From: an uncultured bacterium
GTDB taxonomy: Bacteria; UBP6; UBA1177
Assembly: GCA_905233945.1 (NCBI GenBank)
Contig: CAJOFY010000002.1
Span: forward strand, 67,188 to 131,187
DNA length: 64,000 nucleotides
Direction: 5' to 3'
Shown here: in pieces, positions 43,801 through 51,524 of the stretch
Layout: each line of letters starts with the position of its first letter
Numbering within the stretch: position 1 is the stretch's first letter
Position numbers and translations under genes: made by a program
Notes under the pieces: generated by a model
What the model saw: only the letters and a program-made list of their open reading frames with translations
The model's database searches: none
What the model was told of the DNA's origin: nothing

Positions 43801-46800
43801 AATTTGCACGGATCGGCGCAGTCGTCTCCGAAGCATGCCGAATCGTTTCTTACGCAGAGAACGTATTTTGTTTCGGATTTGCTGTCGGCACTGATTTTGC
43901 CGCTTTCAAAATCGACCGGCCATGCCTTTGCAGGCTCGCTCGTCGAAGTCGTTGAAGTCCAGAACTCTTTCGCCGCAATGCCGGGGAAAGCGCTCATCAC
44001 GCCGCTGTTTTCAGTGTAATCGACAAGCGATGCGAGCTCGTTTCTGTTCGGAAGTCTCCAGTCGGTCTGACCGCCTGCAATGCTGTTTTCGCAGTGGGAA
44101 AGGGCTTCCTGCCACGTTTTTGAGGAAGTGTAGTTTTTAAGCCACATAAGTCCGCTTTCTGTATCCTTGACTGTTTCGTCAGCCGTATCGTCAAAACGCT
44201 CGGAAGCCGTGTCGCTCTCTTTTACGCGGATGCAGAGAACATAGTTCGATTCCGAGTCAGCGACACTTTCAAGTGCTCCGTCTGCCGTAACGATCCATGC
44301 GTTTCCGGGATTCTTAGCATCTTCTGCTGCCCATAAAGCTGCTTGAGCTGTGAAGAAATTCGTGTCAAGTGCCGGATTGAATTTATTGCTGTCTATGATA
44401 GTGAGAAGTTCCTGCGGTTTCGGGATCCTCCAGCTTGCCGAGGAACCGCTTCCAATATTGAGATCCGAGCAGTATTTATCAGCCTGAGTCCACGTCATTG
44501 CGCTTGTTGAAGCCTTTTTCTGCCACTCGTAGTGGGTGAAACTGTCAACAACTGTATCTTCGGAGATTTCAAAGCTGTGAGCCGTGCAGTAGCCGAGTTT
44601 TGCATACTGCGCATCCTGCCCGAAGAAAGATGTTCCGTAAGCGGGACATTCATTTGTCGCCGAAGTGTTATTGAAGCATTTTGTCTCGCCCGTGCAGATG
44701 TTGGCAAGTGAAAGCGGATCCGGGAGACATTCATTTGTATTTTCATTCCACTTGTAGCCTTTCTTGCACGAGAAAACGCACTCTTCGCGCGTCAGACCGT
44801 ATCTTGCCGCAGGTTCCGGAGTTTCGGGCATCCATTTCGAGCCGTTGTAAGTCTGGCTGAATTTGCCGTTTCCATCGTTCCAGAGGGCGTTTTCGGGAAG
44901 TGTTCCGCATGAAGCTGTCTTTCTTGAACAGTTTTCTTTCGTGATCCAGTCTGAGCAGTTAGACGCGCACGGAGCCATACCGCTGGACGAGCCGAAACCT
45001 GAGATTTCTGAGCATGCTTTCGAGCCGCCGTCGCACCCTTCGCCGTTATCGATAACGCCGTCGCCGCAGACTGACGCTTTTCCGCACTGTGACTTGTCGA
45101 AAGTGCAGGTCGTTTTATTGCATGCCGCCTTCTTGTCGGGGTTTGTCGCCGCAGGATAGATGTCGCCGCATCTGACTTCGAGATTTGAGCCTGAAACTGA
45201 AGGTTCGCACTCTTCAGCGGAATCGACTATGCCGTTTCCGCATGCGTTTTTCGCAACGACCGTGATTTCCTTCGTGTTGTTTCCTGCATAAACCGTGACC
45301 GCTTCGAGATAGTCATACATCTCTTCTCCGACTGCAAGAAGAGTGTATCTACCTGAATTTATTCTGATATTAAGTTTTTCATAAGAATCGCTTACGAATT
45401 TCGTCGATTCGTTTGCAACAAGCTGCATTTCCTTGTCATAAATCTGGATATAGACTCTGGACGGGTGTTTTTCAGTATTGATTTTGACCTGAAGCTCGAG
45501 ATTTGCGTCCCCATTGCCCGAAACCTCCTTGTCAAGCCTGATTTCAACGCTGAAATCGGCTCCTGCCGAAACGTTTACAGCGGCATTTTTCGCGTAGAAT
45601 CCGTCAGCAAAAGCGTCGATCGTGTATGAAGCAGGAGCAAGTCCCGAAATCTTTACTTTACCTGTGGAATCTGGGTAAAGAGCCTTGTTGCCGGGATTCA
45701 GGATCATGCCAGGATTTGCCGTAAGCGGAATCGCGTGGCTTTCCGAATCGTAAAGGAAAACGGTGAGAGTTGCCGAAACAGGCTTCGTCTCTACTCCGTC
45801 AGAATCACTGTTCGCAAGAAATTCGTAAACTTTCTGCGTCGAATATGTTTTTCCTGAAATCTTCGATGTCGCGACAACCGTGACTTTGCCAGTGACGCTC
45901 CCGAGTTCGTCAACGTTTTCGCTGCCGAGAAGTTCTTTAAGCGGTTTGAGACCCGCTTCGATCGTGCCGGGAGCAAGAACTATCGATTTTTCCTTGAGTT
46001 CCCCTTTCGGCTTGTAGTAGGTTCTAGTGTTTTCAGTTACTCTGTCGAAAGCATGAGCTTCGATTTTAACAAGAACTTTTTCAACTTCAGCGGAAGCTGC
46101 GGCTTTGAGATAGATTTTGTCGGTGAGTGCGCTTACTTTTGAAATGTATGGCTTTGTCTCAAGGTCGGCACCTTCAAGCACCTGAACCGTGTGAGCCGAA
46201 GCGTCGAAAGTGTCAACAATGGTGACTGCATTCGCGTTGCGGTTGATTCCGTCAAAAACAAGGTAAGCAGTTTCCAGCAGCTTTTCGTTCAGGCTTTCAA
46301 GTTCGCTTCCACCATAGAAAACTGTGCCGGCGTAACGCAGAGCAAGATACAATGTTCTGAAAAGACTGAGTTTTTCGGAATCGCTGAGACGCGTGTTGAA
46401 GGGCATGAAGAACTTTGTGAAAATCTCATTTGCCGCTGCAACCGTGATTTCGACTCCGTCCGCCGTGACGTGTCCCGCTTCATTTACTGCATAAACTTTG
46501 CTGCACTCTGCCAGTTTTGTTTCGGGGTTGAACCACGCGCAGACAAGCTGGTCAGCCGTGAGAGCTGTGGAAACACCGCTGAAATCAGGTCCTTTTGAAG
46601 AAGTCGTGATGTAGTTTGCAAAAATCATCATCTCTTTCTTTGTCGCGGCATATTTATTTGACTCATCTGTTTTTCCGGTGAGCGCCTTTTTAGCTTCCGC
46701 TGAATAATCTTCAGGAATTACTCCGCTGTAAGTCAGAGGAATCATTGAAGAATCAAACATGTCAGCAAGAGTTGCGCTCCTGTTGTATGAAGTTGTCGCG

Positions 46801-48794
46801 GTATAAAGCGCCGCAATCGCACTCCTGAGATCAAGACCGTTTTTGACCGCAGCAACTGCTCCGCCGGCTTTCTTCGTTTTCATTCTGTTGTAGAATTCCG
46901 AAACAAAGAAAAGGTTTTCGAAAAGGTTGAGGTTGCGCTGGTAACCTGTCTCTCTGTTCATAAGCTCGTCAAGATCCGCGCCGAGATCTGCAAGTTTGCT
47001 GCAGGTGAGATAGGAGAGAAGCTCCTCTTTGTCGGCACTATCGGCTTTGTATTTTTCAACACCTTTTTTAATAAACTCAACCGGCGAATAGCCTTGATAG
47101 AATGAGCCGTCGCACCATCTTGAAACTATTGCTTCGACCGGAACTGCAAGGGATGTAGAATCAAGTGTGAAATCGGAGAAATGGCCGGTTTTTGCAATCA
47201 TGACGCTTGAACTTGTCCCGAGCATGATAGGATCACCTGAAGCCGTGCTCATAATCGGGTCGCCTGAAGCTGAAGTCATTATCGGATCGCCCGAAGAAGC
47301 CGACATTATCGGATCACCTGAAGAAGAGTTCATAATCGGGTCTCCTGAAGCTGATGTCATAATGGGATCACCGCTTGCTGAGCGGGCAATCTGCATGATC
47401 GGGTCGCCTGAAGCAGAGAACATTATCGGATCGCCGCTTGCCTCAAGCATGATCGGGTCGCCCGAAGCCGAATCAAGGACATCGTTGGCGTTTCCGCTGC
47501 TTCTCTTAGCCGAAAGCATGATCGGGTCGCCGCCGAAAACAGTCCCAAGTTCATATATGAAATAGAGCGAATCACCTGTGAAAGTAGTTCCCTCAGGACC
47601 GAATTCTATTCTGGAGATCCTGCTTCCGTCACCGGTTCTGATAACCTTGTAAGTCAGCTTTGTTACAGGCGAATTTCCGTTTGTAATGATCGTATTTTTG
47701 GGAATTACCGCATAAATTCCGTGGTCGATGTAGTGCGAAACGTCTTTTGTCATGTCGCTTACGTCGATTGTGCCCGAAACATCTTCAAGAAGATAGAGGA
47801 CAGTCGCCGAATCTTCCGAAATCATGATCGGATCGCCGCTCATTATGGGATCACCGCTCATGATCGGGTCGCCGCTGTCGCTGACAAGTTTCGTGCGGAC
47901 AACGTATTCACCCGGATTTGTTGAAGAAATCTTGAACTCAGCCTTATTGTCGGTTTTGTTCATCGCAGCCCATGAAATCGAAAATCCGGGGGCGATTTTT
48001 GTGCTGCCCCCCTCGATTGCAAAAGGAACTTCGTTGTTTGCCGGATTTTCTTTATCGATTACGACCTCTTTTTTGGCCGCCAGAATTTTGAAACCGTTGA
48101 AAAATTTACGGAATTCAAGGCTTCCGTTCACATCGGCAGCGATTTTTTCAGAAATATTCTTGCTGTCTGTTGAATTCAAATAGGAGGAGAGAAGTTTTTT
48201 GCCTTCCGAAATGCCGGAAAGTTTTGAATAGTCGAGCTCACCCAGCCATTCGCCGGTTCCGAGTTTCGCGTAAGCACGGATTTTTGTTTCGCTTTTCCGC
48301 AGGTCGGAACATGCCGGATCAAGAAGAAGGACTGCGTTCGTGATTTCGGAAATATTGGCAACATGGTCACTCAGACCTTTGAAACAGCTTGTGAAACCGT
48401 TTGCCGTTACACAGTAGCTTTTTGTTGAGGAAATATCGGCATTGAAGGAGTATTTTCCGTCAGAATCTGTAGAAGCAGAAGCCAGAACATCGGTTTTGCC
48501 GCATTCGACAAGAGCAACCTCACGATTTGAAACCTCACTTCCGATCTGATAAGTTCCTGAAATCAGATGGTTTTCCGTTTCTTCAACTTCACCAGAATCA
48601 ACGTCGACATCGGGAACCGTGTCACCGTCATCATCCGCACCCGGAGTAGCGGAATCTTCGTCAACATCGGTGTCGGTAATCATGTCACCGTCAGAATCAG
48701 GAATCTCGTTTTCACCGCCTTTCTTCTTGCCCTTGCTGCACGAAACAGCAAAAATCATGCAGAAAACTGCGAGAACAACAAAAAACTTCTTCAT
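40890..48794 (-). CDS. Giant repeat lipoprotein with GDPIM repeats and six DUF1566 modules
   Basis: The 2634-residue lipoprotein starts after GGAG, with a signal ending FAVSCSKGKKKGG and an Asp-rich linker. GDPIM motifs occur three times at about residues 307-324 and ten times at about 420-525. Between them lies a ZU5-like segment (IEFGPEGTTFTGDSLYFIYE). Two Myxococcus-type repeats (CGNGIVDSAEEC, CGDGVIDNGEGC) lie near 1182-1255. Four copies of a cysteine repeat starting LPxxAxW occur at about 1297, 1715, 1787 and 1855. Six DUF1566 modules form three pairs (about 1412-1651, 1999-2263, 2385-2634), each pair preceded by an ICTGxxKCxNN linker. It is surely surface-exposed; adhesion or ligand binding is inferred. 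The reading frame is intact throughout. Confidence 0.88.
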   Translation of the reverse strand: MKKFFVVLAVFCMIFAVSCSKGKKKGGENEIPDSDGDMITDTDVDEDSATPGADDDGDTVPDVDVDSGEVEETENHLISGTYQIGSEVSNREVALVECGKTDVLASASTDSDGKYSFNADISSTKSYCVTANGFTSCFKGLSDHVANISEITNAVLLLDPACSDLRKSETKIRAYAKLGTGEWLGELDYSKLSGISEGKKLLSSYLNSTDSKNISEKIAADVNGSLEFRKFFNGFKILAAKKEVVIDKENPANNEVPFAIEGGSTKIAPGFSISWAAMNKTDNKAEFKISSTNPGEYVVRTKLVSDSGDPIMSGDPIMSGDPIMISEDSATVLYLLEDVSGTIDVSDMTKDVSHYIDHGIYAVIPKNTIITNGNSPVTKLTYKVIRTGDGSRISRIEFGPEGTTFTGDSLYFIYELGTVFGGDPIMLSAKRSSGNANDVLDSASGDPIMLEASGDPIMFSASGDPIMQIARSASGDPIMTSASGDPIMNSSSGDPIMSASSGDPIMTSASGDPIMSTASGDPIMLGTSSSVMIAKTGHFSDFTLDSTSLAVPVEAIVSRWCDGSFYQGYSPVEFIKKGVEKYKADSADKEELLSYLTCSKLADLGADLDELMNRETGYQRNLNLFENLFFVSEFYNRMKTKKAGGAVAAVKNGLDLRSAIAALYTATTSYNRSATLADMFDSSMIPLTYSGVIPEDYSAEAKKALTGKTDESNKYAATKKEMMIFANYITTSSKGPDFSGVSTALTADQLVCAWFNPETKLAECSKVYAVNEAGHVTADGVEITVAAANEIFTKFFMPFNTRLSDSEKLSLFRTLYLALRYAGTVFYGGSELESLNEKLLETAYLVFDGINRNANAVTIVDTFDASAHTVQVLEGADLETKPYISKVSALTDKIYLKAAASAEVEKVLVKIEAHAFDRVTENTRTYYKPKGELKEKSIVLAPGTIEAGLKPLKELLGSENVDELGSVTGKVTVVATSKISGKTYSTQKVYEFLANSDSDGVETKPVSATLTVFLYDSESHAIPLTANPGMILNPGNKALYPDSTGKVKISGLAPASYTIDAFADGFYAKNAAVNVSAGADFSVEIRLDKEVSGNGDANLELQVKINTEKHPSRVYIQIYDKEMQLVANESTKFVSDSYEKLNIRINSGRYTLLAVGEEMYDYLEAVTVYAGNNTKEITVVAKNACGNGIVDSAEECEPSVSGSNLEVRCGDIYPAATNPDKKAACNKTTCTFDKSQCGKASVCGDGVIDNGEGCDGGSKACSEISGFGSSSGMAPCASNCSDWITKENCSRKTASCGTLPENALWNDGNGKFSQTYNGSKWMPETPEPAARYGLTREECVFSCKKGYKWNENTNECLPDPLSLANICTGETKCFNNTSATNECPAYGTSFFGQDAQYAKLGYCTAHSFEISEDTVVDSFTHYEWQKKASTSAMTWTQADKYCSDLNIGSGSSASWRIPKPQELLTIIDSNKFNPALDTNFFTAQAALWAAEDAKNPGNAWIVTADGALESVADSESNYVLCIRVKESDTASERFDDTADETVKDTESGLMWLKNYTSSKTWQEALSHCENSIAGGQTDWRLPNRNELASLVDYTENSGVMSAFPGIAAKEFWTSTTSTSEPAKAWPVDFESGKISADSKSETKYVLCVRNDSACFGDDCADPCKFDPCRNTVNSTGVCTAEEDGNGYSCVCYTNFEWNSSLAKCVLHDEITKGCDNTLPDNAVWNTVGTITQYPDGKGNWYPSTVPEYNETPSTTECRFKCRDHYTWDYDLLKCMLDKKIAQCTGTLPGHAVWTVSQIVQEWSLGDGDWMPRANEMQFSEDENINRCSFKCDTNYTWKNNLCVADTKENVACSGLPANAEWNSVFKINQTWNGEMWWPSENAEYNETPSGSECRYKCVDNYFYHDSECLQNPCDFNPCDIANSTETCSASAWNEYVCGCVDGYFWHDHRCNKPLPLGNICTGQTKCYDNSHEETDCPALGEDLFGQDAYYAAANFCIPQSFTIRNDVENEETVFDNNTGLEWQRTAVSADSWDSANDYCTGLTSYAGKSGWRLPSVNELQTIVDIGRSNPAMNTDYFMVTNDVWSSDTYNDKAWRVRFGTTGVVSDSAKTSKNQYVRCVRGIELPYVTDENLVITTVGTEDIVTDRTTGLIWQRSSDSYDIYDDANKKIWQDALKYCEELTYAGFSDWRLPNRNELASLIDMNSYNPATHFPEVIPYGYSLYFWSSSTRLYSNHAWSINFSDGGVSGASPSYEDSVRCVRSDTCNGGNGIWNGRECVNPCGENKFWNGKECTSPCEADPNPCAGVENSTYECIASAWNKYSCGCENGYVWDSRTSECAQVSLARICTGQEKCYNNSEEIICPAKGEEFFGQDSQYAAFGFCAPKKFVIDSTVENEKTVIDSNTGLEWQQTIKTATSAWDTADSECRGSNYAGKTGWRLPTRKELYTITDNSRTNPVTDTDYFTGTGEFWTSKSSASSESMWYIDFSTGSSGVANKSKKKYYRCVIGEEPPEAALVVSTVGEDTIITDTTSGLIWQGIRGLGYITWQEALDYCENLTYAGYSDWRLPNKNELFSLINDDKSSPASDLPDVAKMPFWTSSVSMTDISAALYINFSTGHFGASDKTKKDSRYVRCVR
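47200..47535 (-). repeat. Coding GDPIM repeat array (ten copies)
   Basis: Within the giant gene, ten GDPIM motifs are spaced mostly 27-33 bases apart, with Ser/Ala/Thr spacers such as SAS or TSA. The core DNA is kept more constant than the spacers, though codons vary (ATCGGRTCNCC on the plus strand). A second block of three back-to-back copies with an 18-base period lies at 47823-47876. Confidence 0.85.
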
Positions 48795-48838
48795 GGGAAT
48801 CTCCTATTAAAACAAATACAATTCAAAAAAAGCACAAT

Positions 48839-48866
48839 ATTTTAGAAAAAACGTGGAAAAACTCAA
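48839..48866 (-). promoter_or_regulatory. Promoter of the giant lipoprotein gene
   Basis: On the minus strand TTGAGT (48861-48866), a 16-base spacer and TAAAAT (48839-48844) lie 45 bases before the ATG at 48794. It overlaps the divergent moxR promoter region. Confidence 0.55.
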
Positions 48867-48872
48867 GATTTG

Positions 48873-48900
48873 TTGCAGAGAAGCATCTTTCTGCTAAAAT
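48873..48900 (+). promoter_or_regulatory. Promoter of the MoxR-like gene
   Basis: TTGCAG (48873-48878) and TAAAAT (48895-48900) are separated by 16 bases and precede the ATG at 48926, which has a GGAGG site. Confidence 0.55.
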
Positions 48901-48925
48901 CGGCAGTCTTTTGATTGGAGGAAAC

Positions 48926-49867
48926 ATGGAAAGCGCGGAACTTCAGCAGATTTTAAACAACGTAAAAAACAATATCGCAAAACTTGTAAAAGGGCACGAT
49001 TCAGTCATCACAAAAACGGTCTGTGCCTTCTTTTCAGGCGGACATCTGCTGCTCGAGGATGTTCCGGGAACAGGTAAAACAACGCTGGCGAAAGCTCTCG
49101 CGAAGTCACTCGGAATGAAATTCAACCGCATCCAGTTTACTCCAGATTTAATGCCGTCCGACATTACAGGCGTCTCGATTTACAGCCCGAAAACTTCCGC
49201 GTTTGAGTTCAAAAAAGGGCCTGTTTTTGCCAACATAATCCTTGCCGACGAAATCAACCGCGCCTCTCCGAGAACGCAGTCTGCTCTTCTCGAGGCGATG
49301 GGCGAAGGTCAGGTTAGCACCGATGCCGGGCAGTTTGTCCTCGAAAAGCCGTTTTTCGTCATCGCGACGCAGAACAATATCGAATCGAAAGGCACTTACA
49401 CGCTGCCTGAGTCACAAATGGATCGTTTCGCGATGAAACTTTCGCTGGGTTATGTCTCAGCCGAGGCCGAAATGGAGATTTTAAACGGGCGAGGTTTTGT
49501 TTCAGAGCTTGAAAATCTTGAAGCGGCAGTCTCTTTTGACAAGGCGTGCGAAGCAATCCGCGCTGTCGAAGAAATCAAAGTGAGCGACGAACTTAAATAT
49601 TTCATAATAAAATTAGTCGATTCCACGCGCAGCGCCCAGAACGTAAAACTCGGCGCAAGCCCGAGAGCTGCACTTTCGCTGATGAAAGCCGCTCAGTCAA
49701 CAGCAGCATTCGACGGACGCAGTTTTGTGATTCCCGACGACATTCTCTCGAACGCAGTCCAGGTCCTTGCCCACAGGATAATTCTCGACAATTCCTCTTT
49801 TATTTCAGGAAAATCCAAAGAAAGTGTAATAACTTCGATTCTTGAAAACACTAAAGTGCCAGTGTAA
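48926..49867 (+). CDS. MoxR-family AAA+ ATPase
   Basis: The start at ATG 48926, right after TTGGAGG, gives 313 residues. MoxR motifs are HLLLEDVPGTGKTTLAKALA (Walker A), FANIILADEINRASPRTQSALLEAM (Walker B, positions ~106-130), and sensor 1 in PFFVIATQNNIESKGTYTLPE. The C-terminal lid has SPRAALSLMKAAQSTAAFDGR. MoxR ATPases act as chaperones that usually work with a neighbouring DUF58/vWA protein. Here the next gene is the convergent panB, 14 bases away, so any partner is encoded elsewhere. The partner and target are unknown. Confidence 0.93.
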   Translation: MESAELQQILNNVKNNIAKLVKGHDSVITKTVCAFFSGGHLLLEDVPGTGKTTLAKALAKSLGMKFNRIQFTPDLMPSDITGVSIYSPKTSAFEFKKGPVFANIILADEINRASPRTQSALLEAMGEGQVSTDAGQFVLEKPFFVIATQNNIESKGTYTLPESQMDRFAMKLSLGYVSAEAEMEILNGRGFVSELENLEAAVSFDKACEAIRAVEEIKVSDELKYFIIKLVDSTRSAQNVKLGASPRAALSLMKAAQSTAAFDGRSFVIPDDILSNAVQVLAHRIILDNSSFISGKSKESVITSILENTKVPV

Positions 49868-49881
49868 AATCACAAAAGAGT

Positions 49882-50649
49882 CTATTTTCCCCCTACCACA
49901 TCTTTTCTGTATTCTTTGAGGGCATTTGTCACCAGAGAATCAAGGTTGAGATATTTTTTGAGGAATGACGGATTAAAATCGGCATTCATGCCCAAAAGGT
50001 CATAGATTACAAGCACTTGCCCGTCTGCGTCAGTACCTGCGCCGATTCCGATCGTGGGGATTTTTAATTTTTTGGTGATTTCAGCTGCAAGAGTTTCGGG
50101 AATTCCTTCCAAAACTATCATGTCGGCACCTGCTTTTTCGACTTCAATAGCCGATTCCATGATGAAACTGCGTTCTTCCTTTGTTTTGCCTCGTTTAACA
50201 AAACCACCGAATTTATTGACGAACTGAGGTGTCAAACCGACATGGGCTACGACCGGGATCCCGAAATTTGAAAGAGCTGAAATCAAAGGTGCAACTTCGC
50301 GGCCTCCTTCAAGTTTGACCGCTTCAGCGCCGGCTCTCACAAGTTTTACGGCACTTTCGATCCCTTTTTCAACTGAAGGCTGATAACTTCCGAAAGGCAT
50401 ATCGGCAATCAGGAAAGGATCAGCAGCCCCTCTTTTGACTGCGCTGACATGGTGTGCGACCTCTTCGACCGAAACGTTGAGAGTGTTTTCCTCGCCTTTT
50501 ATAACCATGCCGAGGCTGTCGCCGACAAGAATCGAATCGATCCCGGCTTTTTCGACGAGACGAGCGAAAGATGCGTCATAGCAGGTCACCATCGAAATTT
50601 TTTCAGTTCCTTTCATGCTTTTGAGTTTTGGAAGAGTGACTTTCATCAT
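49882..50649 (-). CDS. panB: 3-methyl-2-oxobutanoate hydroxymethyltransferase
   Basis: PanB makes ketopantoate from alpha-ketoisovalerate and methylene-THF, the first step to pantothenate and CoA. The 255 residues match the family: MVTCYDASFARLVEKAGID, ILVGDSLGMVIKGEENTL, LIADMPFGSYQPS, AVKLEGGREV, VVAHVGLTPQ, and IPTIGIGAGTDADGQVLVIYDLLG. The metal and substrate residues (DS, E in KLEGG, GIGAG) are kept. The ATG overlaps the rsmA stop by 4 bases. No panC or panD is seen nearby. Confidence 0.96.
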   Translation of the reverse strand: MMKVTLPKLKSMKGTEKISMVTCYDASFARLVEKAGIDSILVGDSLGMVIKGEENTLNVSVEEVAHHVSAVKRGAADPFLIADMPFGSYQPSVEKGIESAVKLVRAGAEAVKLEGGREVAPLISALSNFGIPVVAHVGLTPQFVNKFGGFVKRGKTKEERSFIMESAIEVEKAGADMIVLEGIPETLAAEITKKLKIPTIGIGAGTDADGQVLVIYDLLGMNADFNPSFLKKYLNLDSLVTNALKEYRKDVVGGK

Positions 50650-51455
50650 TTTTTTCTCCCGATTTCATCGTTAATTTTCAGAATTGTCTCCCAGTCAAGT
50701 TCCTCGGCGCGCTTCGAAGCGATCCCGAATTTATCCAAAACAGCTGTATTTATTGAATTTATCTTAAAAACATTCTGCAGAGTCTTTCGCCTGTTCGAAA
50801 AAAGAATCCGCACCGTGTCGGCAAAAGCGGAAAGCTCGTTTTTCGCCAAATCATGCCTTTCGAAAGTTACTTTCAAAACCGCGCTTTCGACTTTCGGAGC
50901 GGGATAAAAATCCTCGGCATGAACGGTAAATTCATATTCCGCATGTCCGAGAAGACGAATCAAAGCGGCAACCGGCCCGAAATCGCGGGTTCCCGGCAAA
51001 GCGGCGAATTTCTGCGCGACTTCCTTCTGCAGAAGAAAAACCGCGCCGTCAAGATAGCGGCTTTCAAAGCAGGTATTCATCATGATGAGAGAACTTACCT
51101 GATACGGCAGATTTCCGAAGACAAAACCCCTAACATCTTTATAATATTCAGAAAAATCTATTTTTGAGCCATCTTTGCACGCAATTTTGGCTTTGTCCGA
51201 AAAACGGCTTTCGAGAATTTTCAGCATGTTTTCGTCAAGATCGACAACTGTGAAAGGATCCAGCCCTTTTTCGACTGCTTTTTCGGTGAGCGAGCCGAGT
51301 CCGCCGCCGATCTCGACATAAAAACCTTTGTTTACCGGCACCAGATCAATGATTCGATGAAGAACATCGTCATTGAACAAAAAATTCTGTGAAAACTTCC
51401 TGTCGGCATGAAGAGAAGCTTTCGCGAGATATTTTTTAATTTCAGCCAGATTCAA
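50646..51455 (-). CDS. rsmA: 16S rRNA (adenine(1518/1519)-N6)-dimethyltransferase RsmA
   Basis: RsmA (KsgA) dimethylates two adenines near the 3' end of 16S rRNA during 30S maturation. I choose TTG 51455, preceded by GCAGGTG, giving 269 residues that begin NLAEIKKYLAKASLHADRK. The ATG at 51497 lies inside the rplQ terminator hairpin and is unlikely. Motifs: KFSQNFLFND, the SAM-binding VEIGGGLGSLTE, TVVDLDENML, and the catalytic FGNLPYQVSS. The C-terminal helical domain is present. It is followed by panB with a 4-base overlap. Confidence 0.94.
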   Translation of the reverse strand: MNLAEIKKYLAKASLHADRKFSQNFLFNDDVLHRIIDLVPVNKGFYVEIGGGLGSLTEKAVEKGLDPFTVVDLDENMLKILESRFSDKAKIACKDGSKIDFSEYYKDVRGFVFGNLPYQVSSLIMMNTCFESRYLDGAVFLLQKEVAQKFAALPGTRDFGPVAALIRLLGHAEYEFTVHAEDFYPAPKVESAVLKVTFERHDLAKNELSAFADTVRILFSNRRKTLQNVFKINSINTAVLDKFGIASKRAEELDWETILKINDEIGRKK

Positions 51456-51470
51456 AGCGGCACCTGCAAA

Positions 51471-51497
51471 TAAAAATGGCTGCCCGAAAGCAGCCAT
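51471..51497 (-). terminator. Rho-independent terminator of the ribosomal superoperon
   Basis: A perfect 8-base-pair hairpin, ATGGCTGC-loop-GCAGCCAT (51476-51497), is followed on the minus strand by TTTTATTT. It lies 28 bases after the rplQ stop. A-rich sequence on the other side gives it some bidirectional character. Confidence 0.82.
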
Positions 51498-51524
51498 AAA
51501 AAATCAAAACAAAAACAAGAAAAA

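Noticed and set aside
47200-47535. CRISPR array
   Set aside because: The regular spacing comes from GDPIM codons in an open frame; spacers are short, similar to one another and coding.
51456-51497. ATG at 51497 as the start of rsmA
   Set aside because: It lies inside the 8-base-pair terminator hairpin of rplQ, and the 14 residues it adds do not fit the family; TTG 51455 has its own ribosome site.
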